A stretch of DNA of 33,133 bases from Bacteroidales bacterium (GCA_003818205.1 RPRQ01000054.1:1-33133); one strand, 5' to 3'. Positions 8,697-17,324 are shown, numbered from the stretch's first letter. Numbers and translations are program-made. Notes: generated by a model from the letters alone, not told the origin.

Positions 8697-9207
8697 GGCT
8701 TTCATTTTCAAATAGTGAAACGAGTTGTTTTTTTATTCTATTAACTTTTACCCCAACATAGTTGGAGGTAACTCCAGTAACCTCCGAGATCTGATCGTAG
8801 GATAATCCCTCAAGTATCAACGAAATGATAATTCTATCCTGCTTCTCGAGCTTCGAAATACATTTTGCCAGAGTATTCAACTTCTCCTCAATCTCCCGAT
8901 GGTCGTCTGAGCCAGAATCCTCAGTGGAAAGATAAACTTCAGAGATATTTGATTTGACTTTACCATGAAACTTGTTGTTTCGATTGTATAGCATCGCAGA
9001 GTTAACAGCAACTCGATATACCCAAGTTCCCAGCTGGGAATCGCCCCTAAAACGATCGAGGCTATTCCAAATATTTATCATTATCTCCTGAAAAAGATCC
9101 TCAACCTCATCCTTCTGATAGATGTAGGCATAGCAAATTCTATATATCCTATGCCTGAATGTTTCATAGACCTCTGAAAACAACTTCTCCTTATCCTTTA
9201 AATTCAT
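8689..9207 (-). CDS. ECF-family RNA polymerase sigma factor
   Basis: This 172-residue sigma-70 family protein has region 2 (FRHRIYRICYAYIYQKDEVEDLFQ continuing to IWNSLDRFRGDSQLGTWVYRVAVNSA) and region 4 with the helix-turn-helix (LSYDQISEVTGVTSNYVGVKVNRIKKQL). It lacks regions 1 and 3, as is normal for the ECF group. Its ATG lies 2 nt after the stop of the upstream hydrolase gene, and its 3' end overlaps the downstream membrane-protein gene, so the three are one operon. It probably directs transcription of a small regulon in response to an envelope signal. Confidence 0.93.
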   Translation of the reverse strand: MNLKDKEKLFSEVYETFRHRIYRICYAYIYQKDEVEDLFQEIMINIWNSLDRFRGDSQLGTWVYRVAVNSAMLYNRNNKFHGKVKSNISEVYLSTEDSGSDDHREIEEKLNTLAKCISKLEKQDRIIISLILEGLSYDQISEVTGVTSNYVGVKVNRIKKQLVSLFENESHE

Positions 9208-9209
9208 TT

Positions 9210-10055
9210 CTAAATGAATTTCTTAACATTCTCAATAAACCACTCCTTGTCGTCGAGCATGATAAAGTGACGTGATTTTTCGTTAATAAATATATGACAA
9301 TCCTTTAAATCTTTGAACTGATCGTTAACTCTTTGTTTTATCGTAGCATCATCTATACCCATTGTTTTGTATATTGATTTGGAGCATAGAACTACAGTAG
9401 GAATGGTTATCTTCTTTAAAAGAGGACGAAGATCGTTAGAAAGCATAAAGGCTTGTGCCTCTGTTACATTTTTTCGTTCCGACAGAATAATATTGTTATA
9501 AATTATCTTTTCATTGATAGTGTCGGAAACTAATTGCTTTACATTCTGCAACCAAAAAGTCGAGTAGTTCTGATCGGGCAGTGCCAATATCTGACTTTTA
9601 AATGCAATGGATTGTTGTTTCCCAATTTCTTGCGTAAATGCTGGATTATACATTGCAAGAGAGAAAGCGTAGGAGTCAACAAGAATCAATTCCTTAAACA
9701 GCTCAGGATTTCTGCTAATTAGTTGAATCGATAGAAATCCTCCAAAGCTATGCCCCATGAGTATCGGTTTATTCAGCTTTTCAGAGTTGATGTACTGTTT
9801 TATTTCATCCATCACTTTAGAGAAATCTGAATCGTTCTGATTCTTTTGCCCATTTAAACCTTTGATAGAAATAATGTGGCATCTGTTTTTTTCCGAGAGC
9901 ACTTCAATTGTGCTTTTCCATACGTTCGTTCCTCCTAAACCAGGGATTATTACAATTGATGGACCTTTTCCTAAGCTTAAAACATCTATTGTTTCATAAC
10001 CACTCGCAAGCATATAGTTGCATACAAAAAGGATTGCAATAGCTACTTTTTTCAT
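9210..10055 (-). CDS. Secreted alpha/beta hydrolase
   Basis: The 281-residue protein has an N-terminal signal peptide (MKKVAIAILFVCNYMLASG) and an alpha/beta hydrolase fold. The oxyanion block is IIPGLGGTNVW, the nucleophile elbow GHSFGG (Ser103), and the probable catalytic His is in SRHFIML (His263). The acid is likely within the segment after IPTVVLCSKS. The substrate is unknown. It is the first gene of an operon with an ECF sigma factor and a membrane protein, an uncommon pairing that might link the enzyme's product or activity to the sigma circuit. Confidence 0.82.
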   Translation of the reverse strand: MKKVAIAILFVCNYMLASGYETIDVLSLGKGPSIVIIPGLGGTNVWKSTIEVLSEKNRCHIISIKGLNGQKNQNDSDFSKVMDEIKQYINSEKLNKPILMGHSFGGFLSIQLISRNPELFKELILVDSYAFSLAMYNPAFTQEIGKQQSIAFKSQILALPDQNYSTFWLQNVKQLVSDTINEKIIYNNIILSERKNVTEAQAFMLSNDLRPLLKKITIPTVVLCSKSIYKTMGIDDATIKQRVNDQFKDLKDCHIFINEKSRHFIMLDDKEWFIENVKKFI

Positions 10056-10301
10056 ATTTTAAATTTTTGATTTTTCTATTTAGTTACATCTAAATGGAAA
10101 ATATTACAAAGGGTAATAAAAAAATATGTTCAAGTTTTTTTGCAGTATTATCTAACCTGATTATCACTCCGATAATTAGAGGTTAAACATCAGCTATTTA
10201 ATTATTTATCATAATAACTGAGTTTGGTTAGGTGTGTGATTATGCTGAATAAGGAATATAATCATACCCATTTTGCGTACAAGCAGAATATATGTCTTTC
10301 T

Positions 10302-11033
10302 CTAATTTGAAATTGCGCTACTGACTTTACGTCTGACCTCTTCTAGTAGTAGTTCGGGTTCTTTTTCGCTATATAGTTTTATATCAATCGGTTCGTGGAT
10401 AACCATTTTAACTCGACCTGGTAGAATATTAATTGTATTTGTAGGCAGTATATTCTTGGTGTCAACCAATGTTATGGGAAGAATAGGCAGATTCAAATCG
10501 TAAGCAATCTTAAATGCCCCTCGTTTAAAAGTCCCTAGTTCACCCGTTTGGCTTCGAGTTCCCTCGGGGAAGATAACGACAGAGGTTCCGTTCACCAGTT
10601 TACGTTTGGCCTCGTTAATGCTTTCGAACGCTCTCTTGCTATTGGACCTATCGATAAAAATATGCCCCACCTTTTGGCTACCAAAACCAATACCCGGAAT
10701 CTTTCGTAGCTCCTTCTTCATCATCCATTTAATATCAATCCCAAGCCATCCGTAGATTAGAAAAATATCATACACGCTCTGGTGGTTGGAAACAACCACG
10801 TACGATTGCATTTGATTCACATTTTCTCTCCCGCTCACCTTAACAAGCATTGGTGTTAGAATAGCATTAAGCCTCGACCAAAGAACGCCTCCAATATAGC
10901 TACCTACCTTTTGATTTACAAGGATGGAGAAAATCACCGCCATTATCCCAAAAAAAATGGTATTAACTAAGAGGAATGGTAAAAAAAATAACCACTTGTA
11001 GGGCTGATAAAAAAAATAGCTGACTCGTTTCAC
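10302..11033 (-). CDS. plsC: 1-acyl-sn-glycerol-3-phosphate acyltransferase (PlsC family)
   Basis: The 243-residue membrane-bound enzyme would acylate lysophosphatidic acid to phosphatidic acid in phospholipid synthesis. It has a hydrophobic N-terminal segment (about 15-40), the catalytic NHQSVYD motif (HX4D, His84 and Asp89) and the substrate-binding block FPEGTRS (from residue 155) followed by FKRGAFKIA. Length and motif order fit PlsC. A -7 box (TATTTTTG on the minus strand) lies at 11054-11061. No lipid genes adjoin, so a specialised acyl acceptor cannot be excluded. Confidence 0.87.
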   Translation of the reverse strand: MKRVSYFFYQPYKWLFFLPFLLVNTIFFGIMAVIFSILVNQKVGSYIGGVLWSRLNAILTPMLVKVSGRENVNQMQSYVVVSNHQSVYDIFLIYGWLGIDIKWMMKKELRKIPGIGFGSQKVGHIFIDRSNSKRAFESINEAKRKLVNGTSVVIFPEGTRSQTGELGTFKRGAFKIAYDLNLPILPITLVDTKNILPTNTINILPGRVKMVIHEPIDIKLYSEKEPELLLEEVRRKVSSAISN

Positions 11034-11053
11034 TTTTCTTCATGATTATTCTG

Positions 11054-11061
11054 CAAAAATA
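11054..11061 (-). promoter_or_regulatory. -7 promoter box of plsC
   Basis: TATTTTTG on the minus strand matches TAnnTTTG, 20 nt before the ATG at 11033. No clear -33 element is visible. Confidence 0.35.
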
Positions 11062-11157
11062 AAGTTTTGGAATATTCGATGTTCTTCTTAATGGATTTTT
11101 TACAGCATTCAAACTGTAACCTAATCAATAATAGCAGCAACTATCAGATAATTGTCT

Positions 11158-11195
11158 AAAAAAACGGCAACGGGAAATACCCATTGCCGTTTTTT
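11158..11195 (-). terminator. Rho-independent terminator of the ABC permease gene
   Basis: The stem CGGCAA (11165-11170) / TTGCCG (11184-11189), with an inner GGG/CCC pairing, is bordered by A7 on the left and T6 on the right. It can therefore terminate in both directions. It lies about 20 nt beyond the stop of the minus-strand permease. Confidence 0.88.
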
Positions 11196-11213
11196 ATCGC
11201 TGAAAAGAATCAA

Positions 11214-13604
11214 CTACTCATACCTTAGCAGGTCTGCCGGATTTCCATTCGACGCTTTAAGCGTTTGAGAGGTGATTGCGGCTAATCCTATAAAAAGCAC
11301 GATAAAAGCCCCACCGAAAATTGTACCAAAACCAATATCGACATGATGAGCCAAATACTGTAACCACAAATTATTTACCATAAAAGCAATTGGAATTGCA
11401 ATTAAAGCAGCAATAGCGAGCATCCAGATATATGCTTTAGAAACTAAAAATATAATCGTACTTACATCTGCTCCATAAACTTTTCGAATACAAACCTCCT
11501 TAATTCTTGTTTGCGCAGTATAGGTAGCCATACCCAATAAACCTAAACTAGCAATTAAAATAGCAAGAATAGTGGCAAAACCAACCGTGTAGATAATATC
11601 CTCGAAGAATGAATAGAACTCCTTAATCTCATCATTAACGAATTGTCCCTTGTATTCATGGGCAGGATCAATTTTCTTCCATTCACTCTTTAATTTATCA
11701 ATGGTTTGGATCATATTTGGTGAGCTAATCCTTAGCGAGGCAATTCTATAGCTTTTACCCTTATTGCGTAAAACCATGGCATCCGAGTTCATGAAAAGCG
11801 CTACGTATTTGTAATCTTTTATTACACCACATATTTCTACATATACTGAATCATCTGCCTCCCAATAGCTTTTACCAATGGCTTCAGCGGGCGAAGCAAA
11901 ATTCAACTTCTTTACCGCTTTCTCGTTAACGATTATAAATTTACCATTATCATTAGTCCCTTTTGGAAAATTTCCACCAGCAACCAATGATAATCCCATA
12001 GTTTCAATATAATTATCATCAGCACTAAACATATCCATCTTGATGTTCTCATCATCTTTTTTCTTGCGAAGTTTTATTCCCCACATGTTTCCCAATCCGG
12101 GAGTGTGCGATGAACCCGAAATAATTTCAACCTCAGGGATTGATGAGTAAATATCCTTCACCTGGTCGAATTTATGACCCTGCAGATCGATATTGTAAAC
12201 CACTTTCTTATCGAACCCCATTTCAGCATTCATCATCATATTCAGCTGCCTATATACTAGGATTATAGTAATAATAAAAATCATAGAGAATGCAAATTGG
12301 CTTACTAGCAAAATCTTACGTAGGGTAAGTTTCCTGAAAAGTCGGATATTATTCGCCCCCTTTAAGACCTTTATCGGCTGAAATGCCGATATAAAGTATG
12401 ACGGTAAAGCACCTGATATTAAACCAATCACAAAAGCAAAGATAAAGAACCACAGGTAAACCATAATATTCTGCTCAGGGCGAATTTGTAGAATACTCAT
12501 CATCTTCATCCCTGCAAAAGCGGGAAGAAGCGATTGGAGGATTACAAAGCCAATAAAGGCAGAGATTAAAGCAATCATTACTGCTTCAATAAGGAATTGA
12601 GCAATAATTTGACCTCTACTAGCACCAATGGTTTTCCTAACCCCAACCTCTTTTGCACGTAATAACGATCGAGCAATAGAAAGTGACGTGTAATTAAACG
12701 CTGCCGATATCATTATTACCAAAGCTAAACCAATAAGAAAGTAAATAAAAACCTTAGGCATTGCCAATCCCACTTCATTGCCAAGAATTGGACCTGGGGT
12801 TATCTTCGTTAGCTGTTGCAGACGAAATTTTACTTTATTCTCTTTATCTGTGGCATACTTTTCTGCTGTAATCTTATCGAATATTGGATTAAAGTCATCC
12901 GGATTAACATCTTTTTTAAGAAGGAAGTAAACATAGCCAGAGTAGTAATTCTTCCAGTCTAACCCAAAATTCTTTTTGTTTTTCATCTTCGCTTTAGCTT
13001 CAGCTGAACTCAACGAAGCCAATACCTCAAATTGGATATGTGATTTGTATTTTGTTTTTGGAATAATACCAGTTACCTTATAGGTCAAACTATCGATGAT
13101 CACTTCGTTTCCTAGGGCTTCATCTTTACCGAAAATCTTTTTTGCTGCATCTTCGGTAAGTACAACAGTGAAGGGTTCCTTCAACACATCCTCGGGTTTA
13201 CCTCCCCTTAATGGAAAATCGAATAATTTAAAGAAATGTTCTGAAGCAAAAAGACTTTTCACTTCAAGGGAAGATCCTTTATACTTTGCTTCATCTGAAT
13301 AGGAGTTCTCCAGTACTACAAAATCCTCAATTAAAGTCGAACTCTTACTTATCTCGTTGCTTAGCGCTATTGGCGATGAGGCGAATCGAATCTTAATATC
13401 CGTTGCTATGGTATTATCGCTCAAAACCCTATAGATTCTATCCTTTTTTGAGTGAAAGTTATCATAGGCGTATTGATCGAGAATGATTACGATTATTAGC
13501 ATACATACGGAAATGCTAAGCGATAGCCCAATAATATTGATTATTGAGAACCCTTTTTGCCTTAGAATATTTCGATAGGCTGTAGTAATGTAATTTTTGA
13601 TCAT
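11214..13604 (-). CDS. MacB/FtsX-type ABC transporter permease
   Basis: The 796-residue membrane protein has a duplicated MacB/FtsX architecture. An N-terminal helix (IINIIGLSLSISVCMLIIVIIL) leads into a large periplasmic MacB-PCD domain. The first FtsX transmembrane block spans about 285-440 (helices near IYFLIGLALVIMISAAF and ALISAFIGFVILQSLL), and contains the conserved RAKEVGVRKTIGASRGQI coupling helix. A second periplasmic domain is followed by a final FtsX block (KEVCIRKVYGADVSTIIF). No ATPase gene lies next to it, so the partner must be encoded elsewhere. Such large single permeases are common in Bacteroidota, and the transported substrate is unknown. Confidence 0.88.
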   Translation of the reverse strand: MIKNYITTAYRNILRQKGFSIINIIGLSLSISVCMLIIVIILDQYAYDNFHSKKDRIYRVLSDNTIATDIKIRFASSPIALSNEISKSSTLIEDFVVLENSYSDEAKYKGSSLEVKSLFASEHFFKLFDFPLRGGKPEDVLKEPFTVVLTEDAAKKIFGKDEALGNEVIIDSLTYKVTGIIPKTKYKSHIQFEVLASLSSAEAKAKMKNKKNFGLDWKNYYSGYVYFLLKKDVNPDDFNPIFDKITAEKYATDKENKVKFRLQQLTKITPGPILGNEVGLAMPKVFIYFLIGLALVIMISAAFNYTSLSIARSLLRAKEVGVRKTIGASRGQIIAQFLIEAVMIALISAFIGFVILQSLLPAFAGMKMMSILQIRPEQNIMVYLWFFIFAFVIGLISGALPSYFISAFQPIKVLKGANNIRLFRKLTLRKILLVSQFAFSMIFIITIILVYRQLNMMMNAEMGFDKKVVYNIDLQGHKFDQVKDIYSSIPEVEIISGSSHTPGLGNMWGIKLRKKKDDENIKMDMFSADDNYIETMGLSLVAGGNFPKGTNDNGKFIIVNEKAVKKLNFASPAEAIGKSYWEADDSVYVEICGVIKDYKYVALFMNSDAMVLRNKGKSYRIASLRISSPNMIQTIDKLKSEWKKIDPAHEYKGQFVNDEIKEFYSFFEDIIYTVGFATILAILIASLGLLGMATYTAQTRIKEVCIRKVYGADVSTIIFLVSKAYIWMLAIAALIAIPIAFMVNNLWLQYLAHHVDIGFGTIFGGAFIVLFIGLAAITSQTLKASNGNPADLLRYE

Positions 13605-13881
13605 GATTTTATATGTATTATTTTTTTATAGAAATTCAGTATTCAGAAATGCCAATCTATTTGTTCGATACAAGTTAACACTTTCGTATCTATATCTGTT
13701 TTCTGCTCAATGTAAAGATCAGAACTATAACTCTTTAAATAAAACATTTGTGATGTATAAACAATTAAATGATGAAACTCGCTTATTGTTGATGAAACCT
13801 ATTGAACACATTCCCTTTTCCTCAGCCCATAACTATAGACACTCAATATTATAAAAGACGGAACAATCTTCAAAAAAAATA

Positions 13882-13938
13882 GCCACAGATTCACAGACCA
13901 TTCAAGCAGTAAAAAATAGAAATCTGTGAATCTGTGGC
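13882..13938. repeat. Intergenic hairpin element with 16-bp perfect arms
   Basis: GCCACAGATTCACAGA (13882-13897) and its exact reverse complement (13923-13938) enclose a 25-nt loop. Each arm also contains a short internal repetition (CACAGATTCACAGA). It has no T-tract, so it looks like a dispersed intergenic palindrome rather than a terminator. Confidence 0.7.
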
Positions 13939-13983
13939 ATTTTCTCATAAACAGACATCAATTAGCACTTTGGTTTTCGAATC

Positions 13984-14011
13984 AAAAAAAACCCCGAATC
14001 TCTTCGGGGTT
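13984..14011 (-). terminator. Rho-independent terminator of the RNase G gene
   Basis: The stem AACCCCGAA (13990-13998) / TTCGGGGTT (14003-14011) has a 4-nt loop. On the minus strand it is followed by a run of about eight T (A-run at 13984-13991). It begins 8 nt beyond the stop codon of the gene ending at 14019. Confidence 0.92.
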
Positions 14012-14018
14012 ATGTTGG

Positions 14019-15569
14019 CTAAAGTTCTATCTCGATATCGTTCCGATCAAAAAAGTGGAACTCTAATAAATGGTAGGATGACATGGGTACAAGCTTAATT
14101 CTAGAACCGTACTTGAACATCCATTTTATACGTTTGGATATAAATCCTTTTGATATAAACGCTGCAATGTAGGGGTGCAGCTTCAAAATAAAGTTCTTTA
14201 TTCCTCTCTCATTCACGAGGAAAGTCAGCTGATTCTCAATCTGCTCATCGAAGATAACAGTTGGCGAAACCTCGCCAGATCCCTTACAGGTTGGACATTT
14301 CTCAACTGTGCTAATCTGCATTTCGGGCCTAACCCGCTGACGGGTTATCTGCATCAAGCCAAATTTACTCAACGGTAAAATATTATGCTTGGCGCGATCC
14401 TTGGCCATTAGGTCTTTCATCTTATCGAACAGAATCTGTCGATTCTCCTGAGAGTGCATGTCGATAAAATCGACAACAATGATACCGCCCATATCCCTAA
14501 GCCTTAGCTGACGGGCAATCTCTTCAGCAGCCGACAGGTTAACATCAAGGGCATTGGTCTCCTGATCGTTAGTTGCTTTTGAGCGATTTCCGCTATTCAC
14601 ATCAAATACGTGAAGTGCCTCGGTATGCTCAACGATTAGGTAAGCACCACTTTTAAATGAAACCGTTTTCCCAAAAAGGCTTTTGATTTGCTTATCGATT
14701 CCAAACTGATCGAAGATGGGAACATTCCCTTGATATAGCTTAACAATCTTCTCCTTTTCAGGGGCGATGGTATCGAGATACTCCTTAATATCGTTATAGA
14801 CATTCTCGTCGTTAACGTGAATATTATTGAACGATACGTTAAGCATATCACGCAGAATGGTTGATGTACGTTTTAATTCGCTCACCAAAAGGCTTGGAAC
14901 GGTTGCCGTTTTTAGCTTTTCATAAGCCACATCCCATTTTTTAATAAGCCCACGAAGTTCTGCATCGAGCACAGCAACCTTTTTCCCTTCGGCTGCAGTC
15001 CGAACGATTACTCCAAAGTTGCGTGGAATAATACTCTCCATAAGGCGTTTCAGCCTCTTTCGCTCTTCTGGCGATGCAATTTTTTGCGATATGGAAACCT
15101 TATCGGAGAAGGGCATCAGAACAAGGTTTCGTCCAGCGATAGATATCTCTGAGCTCAACCGAGGCCCTTTGGTCGAAATTGGCTCCTTGGCAATCTGAAC
15201 AAGAATCGATTGCCCACTGCTTATTACATTTCCAATTTTTCCGTTCTTATCAATTTCCGATTCAAGCTTTAGCTTGGTTATTGGAAGAGACTTGTTCTTT
15301 TTGGATAATGTGGATTGCAGATACTTGTTAAAAGTTTGAAACTGTGGCCCTAGGTCGAGGTAATGAAGAAATGCATCCTTTTCGTAGCCTACATCCACGA
15401 ATGCTGCATTTAACCCGGGCATTATTTTTTTTACCTTACCGAGATAGATGTCGCCAACCGCGAACTGAACGTTGCTTTTCTCCATGTTGAGCTCAACGAG
15501 CTGTTTGTTCTCAAGGAGGGCAATCGCAATTTCAGTATCACGTACATCAATTACAAGTTCGATATTCAC
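14019..15569 (-). CDS. rng: Ribonuclease G/E family protein
   Basis: The 516-residue RNase E/G catalytic-type protein would cleave single-stranded RNA in rRNA maturation and mRNA turnover. The S1-like N-terminal domain contains GDIYLGKVKKIMPGLNAAFVDVG. The metal-binding catalytic aspartates are in FDVNSG (Asp323) and VVDFIDM (Asp367), at a spacing close to that of RNase E, and the zinc-link is CPTCKGSG (Cys425, Cys428). No long C-terminal scaffold follows, so it is closer to RNase G in length. It lies downstream of the small ribosomal protein and HU genes, a neighbourhood I recall as common in Bacteroidota, with mutY on the other side. It has its own strong terminator. Confidence 0.93.
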   Translation of the reverse strand: MNIELVIDVRDTEIAIALLENKQLVELNMEKSNVQFAVGDIYLGKVKKIMPGLNAAFVDVGYEKDAFLHYLDLGPQFQTFNKYLQSTLSKKNKSLPITKLKLESEIDKNGKIGNVISSGQSILVQIAKEPISTKGPRLSSEISIAGRNLVLMPFSDKVSISQKIASPEERKRLKRLMESIIPRNFGVIVRTAAEGKKVAVLDAELRGLIKKWDVAYEKLKTATVPSLLVSELKRTSTILRDMLNVSFNNIHVNDENVYNDIKEYLDTIAPEKEKIVKLYQGNVPIFDQFGIDKQIKSLFGKTVSFKSGAYLIVEHTEALHVFDVNSGNRSKATNDQETNALDVNLSAAEEIARQLRLRDMGGIIVVDFIDMHSQENRQILFDKMKDLMAKDRAKHNILPLSKFGLMQITRQRVRPEMQISTVEKCPTCKGSGEVSPTVIFDEQIENQLTFLVNERGIKNFILKLHPYIAAFISKGFISKRIKWMFKYGSRIKLVPMSSYHLLEFHFFDRNDIEIEL

Positions 15570-15612
15570 TTTTTTTTTAGTTTGTGAAATTAGGTAAGGT
15601 AACTAGAAACAG

Positions 15613-15647
15613 GTCAACCTAAAGGACTCATGGCTCTTTAGGTTGAC
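15613..15647. repeat. 12-bp hairpin between the small ribosomal protein gene and rng
   Basis: GTCAACCTAAAG (15613-15624) and CTTTAGGTTGAC (15636-15647) form a perfect 12-bp stem with an 11-nt loop. There is no following T-tract in either direction, so it could be an mRNA processing or attenuation structure in the leader of rng rather than a terminator. Confidence 0.6.
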
Positions 15648-15684
15648 AGCATATTTGTAAATATGTTAAGAAAAATAGGGATTA

Positions 15685-15777
15685 CTATTTTTTCTTCTTG
15701 TGACGGTTTTTACGAAGACGTTTTTTCCGTTTGTGGGTGGCCATTTTATGCCTCTTCCTCTTCTTTCCGCTTGGCAT
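15685..15777 (-). CDS. Small basic ribosomal protein, AURKAIP1/COX24 (mS38-like) family
   Basis: This is a 30-residue open frame starting at the ATG at 15777: MPSGKKRKRHKMATHKRKKR, then a lysine- and arginine-rich end (LRKNRHKKKK), stop TAG. About two thirds of the residues are Lys, Arg or His. The sequence matches the short Bacteroidota proteins named AURKAIP1/COX24 domain-containing, related to mitochondrial mS38, which bind the small ribosomal subunit. It sits between HU and rng on the same strand, 33 nt downstream of the HU stop. It is easily missed because of its size. Confidence 0.88.
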   Translation of the reverse strand: MPSGKKRKRHKMATHKRKKRLRKNRHKKKK

Positions 15778-15810
15778 GGTGTTTATTTTTAATAGGTTAA
15801 AAAACTAAAA

Positions 15811-16098
15811 CTACTTCTTTACGTGTGATTTAACCTTACCAACAAAGGTTTTAGCGGGTTTGAAAGAAGGAATGAAATGCTCAGGAATAATAATAGTAGT
15901 ATTCTTTGAGATGTTACGGGCAGTTTTTTTCGCACGTTTTTTTACGATAAAACTACCAAAACCTCTTAGGTAAACGTTTTTTTCTTTTACTAAAGAGTCT
16001 TTTACTGTTTCCATGAAAGCCTCAACGGTTTTCTGAACAGTTACCTTCTCGATTCCAGTATTCTTGGAAATCTCATTTACGATATCTGCTTTTGTCAT
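15811..16098 (-). CDS. HU/IHF-family DNA-binding protein
   Basis: The 95-residue histone-like protein begins MTKADIVNEISKNTGIEKVTVQKTVEAF, the helical dimerisation part. It continues with the family signature VYLRGFGSFIVKKRAKKTARN leading into the DNA-binding beta arm, and ends with a lysine-rich tail (KPAKTFVGKVKSHVKK). It would compact and bend DNA as a dimer. The beta arm (NISKNTTIIIPEH) is typical of Bacteroidota HU paralogues. The gene is divergent from mutY and upstream of the mS38-like gene and rng. Confidence 0.95.
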   Translation of the reverse strand: MTKADIVNEISKNTGIEKVTVQKTVEAFMETVKDSLVKEKNVYLRGFGSFIVKKRAKKTARNISKNTTIIIPEHFIPSFKPAKTFVGKVKSHVKK

Positions 16099-16153
16099 GA
16101 TTAAAAATCTTTAATTATCAATTGATTATACTTGTGTTTTCAATTTCGGACTG

Positions 16154-16161
16154 CAAATATA
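16154..16161 (-). promoter_or_regulatory. -7 promoter box of the HU gene
   Basis: TATATTTG on the minus strand is an exact TAnnTTTG match, 55 nt upstream of the HU ATG in the AT-rich divergent region shared with mutY. A well-spaced -33 box was not found. Confidence 0.45.
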
Positions 16162-16235
16162 AATGATTTATATATATAAATGAAATACAAATGAATTATT
16201 TTTGATAACATTTATTTATGGTTTGATTTGATCCA

Positions 16236-17324
16236 ATGGATTTTAAGAACATTATTATTATTTGGTATAACCAGAATCGGCGCGATTTGCCTTGGAGAAA
16301 CACCGAAAATCCTTATTATATATGGATAGCGGAGGTTATTCTACAACAGACTCGAGTGGCACAAGGACTCGGTTACTACAATCGGTTTATAAGCACATTC
16401 CCCACGATAAAAGATTTAGCTAACGCAGATATAGATAAGGTGATGAAAGTTTGGCAAGGGTTAGGTTACTATACTCGTGCTCGAAATCTGCATGGAGCAG
16501 CAAAGCAAATAATGGCTGAGTATAATGGTTTATTGCCAACATCATATCAGGAATTGCTGAAGATAAAAGGCCTTGGTCCGTACTCTGCGGGAGCAATAGC
16601 TTCATTTGCATTCAAATTGGCTGTTCCTGCAATCGATGGTAATGTTTATCGAGTTCTATCGAGAATTTTCGGGGTGTTCGCTTCCCCTGAAACATCAGCA
16701 GGTAAAAAAGAGTTCTACACACTAACCATGGAGCTAATCGATAAGAGACACCCCGATACTTTTAATCAAGCGCTGCTTGATTTTGGCGCAATGCAATGCG
16801 TACCACGAAGTCCAAACTGCCTAGCCTGCCCTTTCAACGATATCTGCTATGCTTACAGAAACAACCTAATCAATCAGCTGCCTTTGAAAGGAAAGAGAAT
16901 TGCCACACGCGACCGATTTTTGAACTATATAATAATAAGATATAAGGATTCTACCTTTATCCAAAAGCGAGAAGCGGGCGATATATGGACCTCGCTATAC
17001 GAATTTCCGCTTATCGAAACGGCAAATCAGGTTGAAATCGATTTGTTGATAATTGAACCTTTATGGAGTGAGTTTTTCGGGAAAGAGAGATTGAAAATTC
17101 TACATAGCTCTCAACCCATTAAGCATATACTGAGCCATCAAACGCTCTATACCAAGTTCATTATCGTTGAGATTGACAAACCGACCTACTATCTTAAAAC
17201 GAATTACCTTAAAATCCCAATCCCCAATATTCAGGACTACTCAATCCCAAAGGTTATCGATAACTTTTTAGCGGCAGAGCCATCGGAGAAATACTTAAGG
17301 AATAAAGGGAGAAGTGAAAAGTGA
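16236..17324 (+). CDS. mutY: A/G-specific adenine DNA glycosylase
   Basis: The 362-residue repair enzyme removes adenine mispaired with 8-oxoguanine. The N-terminal block LPWRNTENPYYIWIAEVILQ contains catalytic Glu33. The helix-hairpin-helix is KIKGLGPYSAGAI, and catalytic Asp134 is in PAIDGNVYRV. Four cysteines with C-X6-C-X2-C-X5-C spacing (188, 195, 198, 204) bind the 4Fe-4S cluster. The C-terminal NUDIX-like 8-oxoG recognition domain begins near residue 225 (RDRFLNYIIIRY). Length and order are normal. It is divergent from HU and is followed by a MITE-like element. Confidence 0.96.
   Translation: MDFKNIIIIWYNQNRRDLPWRNTENPYYIWIAEVILQQTRVAQGLGYYNRFISTFPTIKDLANADIDKVMKVWQGLGYYTRARNLHGAAKQIMAEYNGLLPTSYQELLKIKGLGPYSAGAIASFAFKLAVPAIDGNVYRVLSRIFGVFASPETSAGKKEFYTLTMELIDKRHPDTFNQALLDFGAMQCVPRSPNCLACPFNDICYAYRNNLINQLPLKGKRIATRDRFLNYIIIRYKDSTFIQKREAGDIWTSLYEFPLIETANQVEIDLLIIEPLWSEFFGKERLKILHSSQPIKHILSHQTLYTKFIIVEIDKPTYYLKTNYLKIPIPNIQDYSIPKVIDNFLAAEPSEKYLRNKGRSEK

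Larger units (their letters stand above)
13605..14018. other. Intergenic region with hairpin repeat and terminator
   Basis: Apart from a 16-bp inverted repeat (13882-13938) and the rng terminator (13990-14011), I see nothing gene-like. An 85-codon open frame at 13597-13854 begins inside the permease start region and has no recognisable features. Confidence 0.5.

Noticed and set aside
10078-10095. Small inverted repeat ATTTAG/CTAAAT before the hydrolase operon as an operator
   Set aside because: Six-base AT-rich arms are expected by chance here. No second copy was found.
13597-13854. 85-codon plus-strand frame overlapping the permease start
   Set aside because: It starts inside the permease 5' end, has no homology I can recognise and lies in a promoter region.
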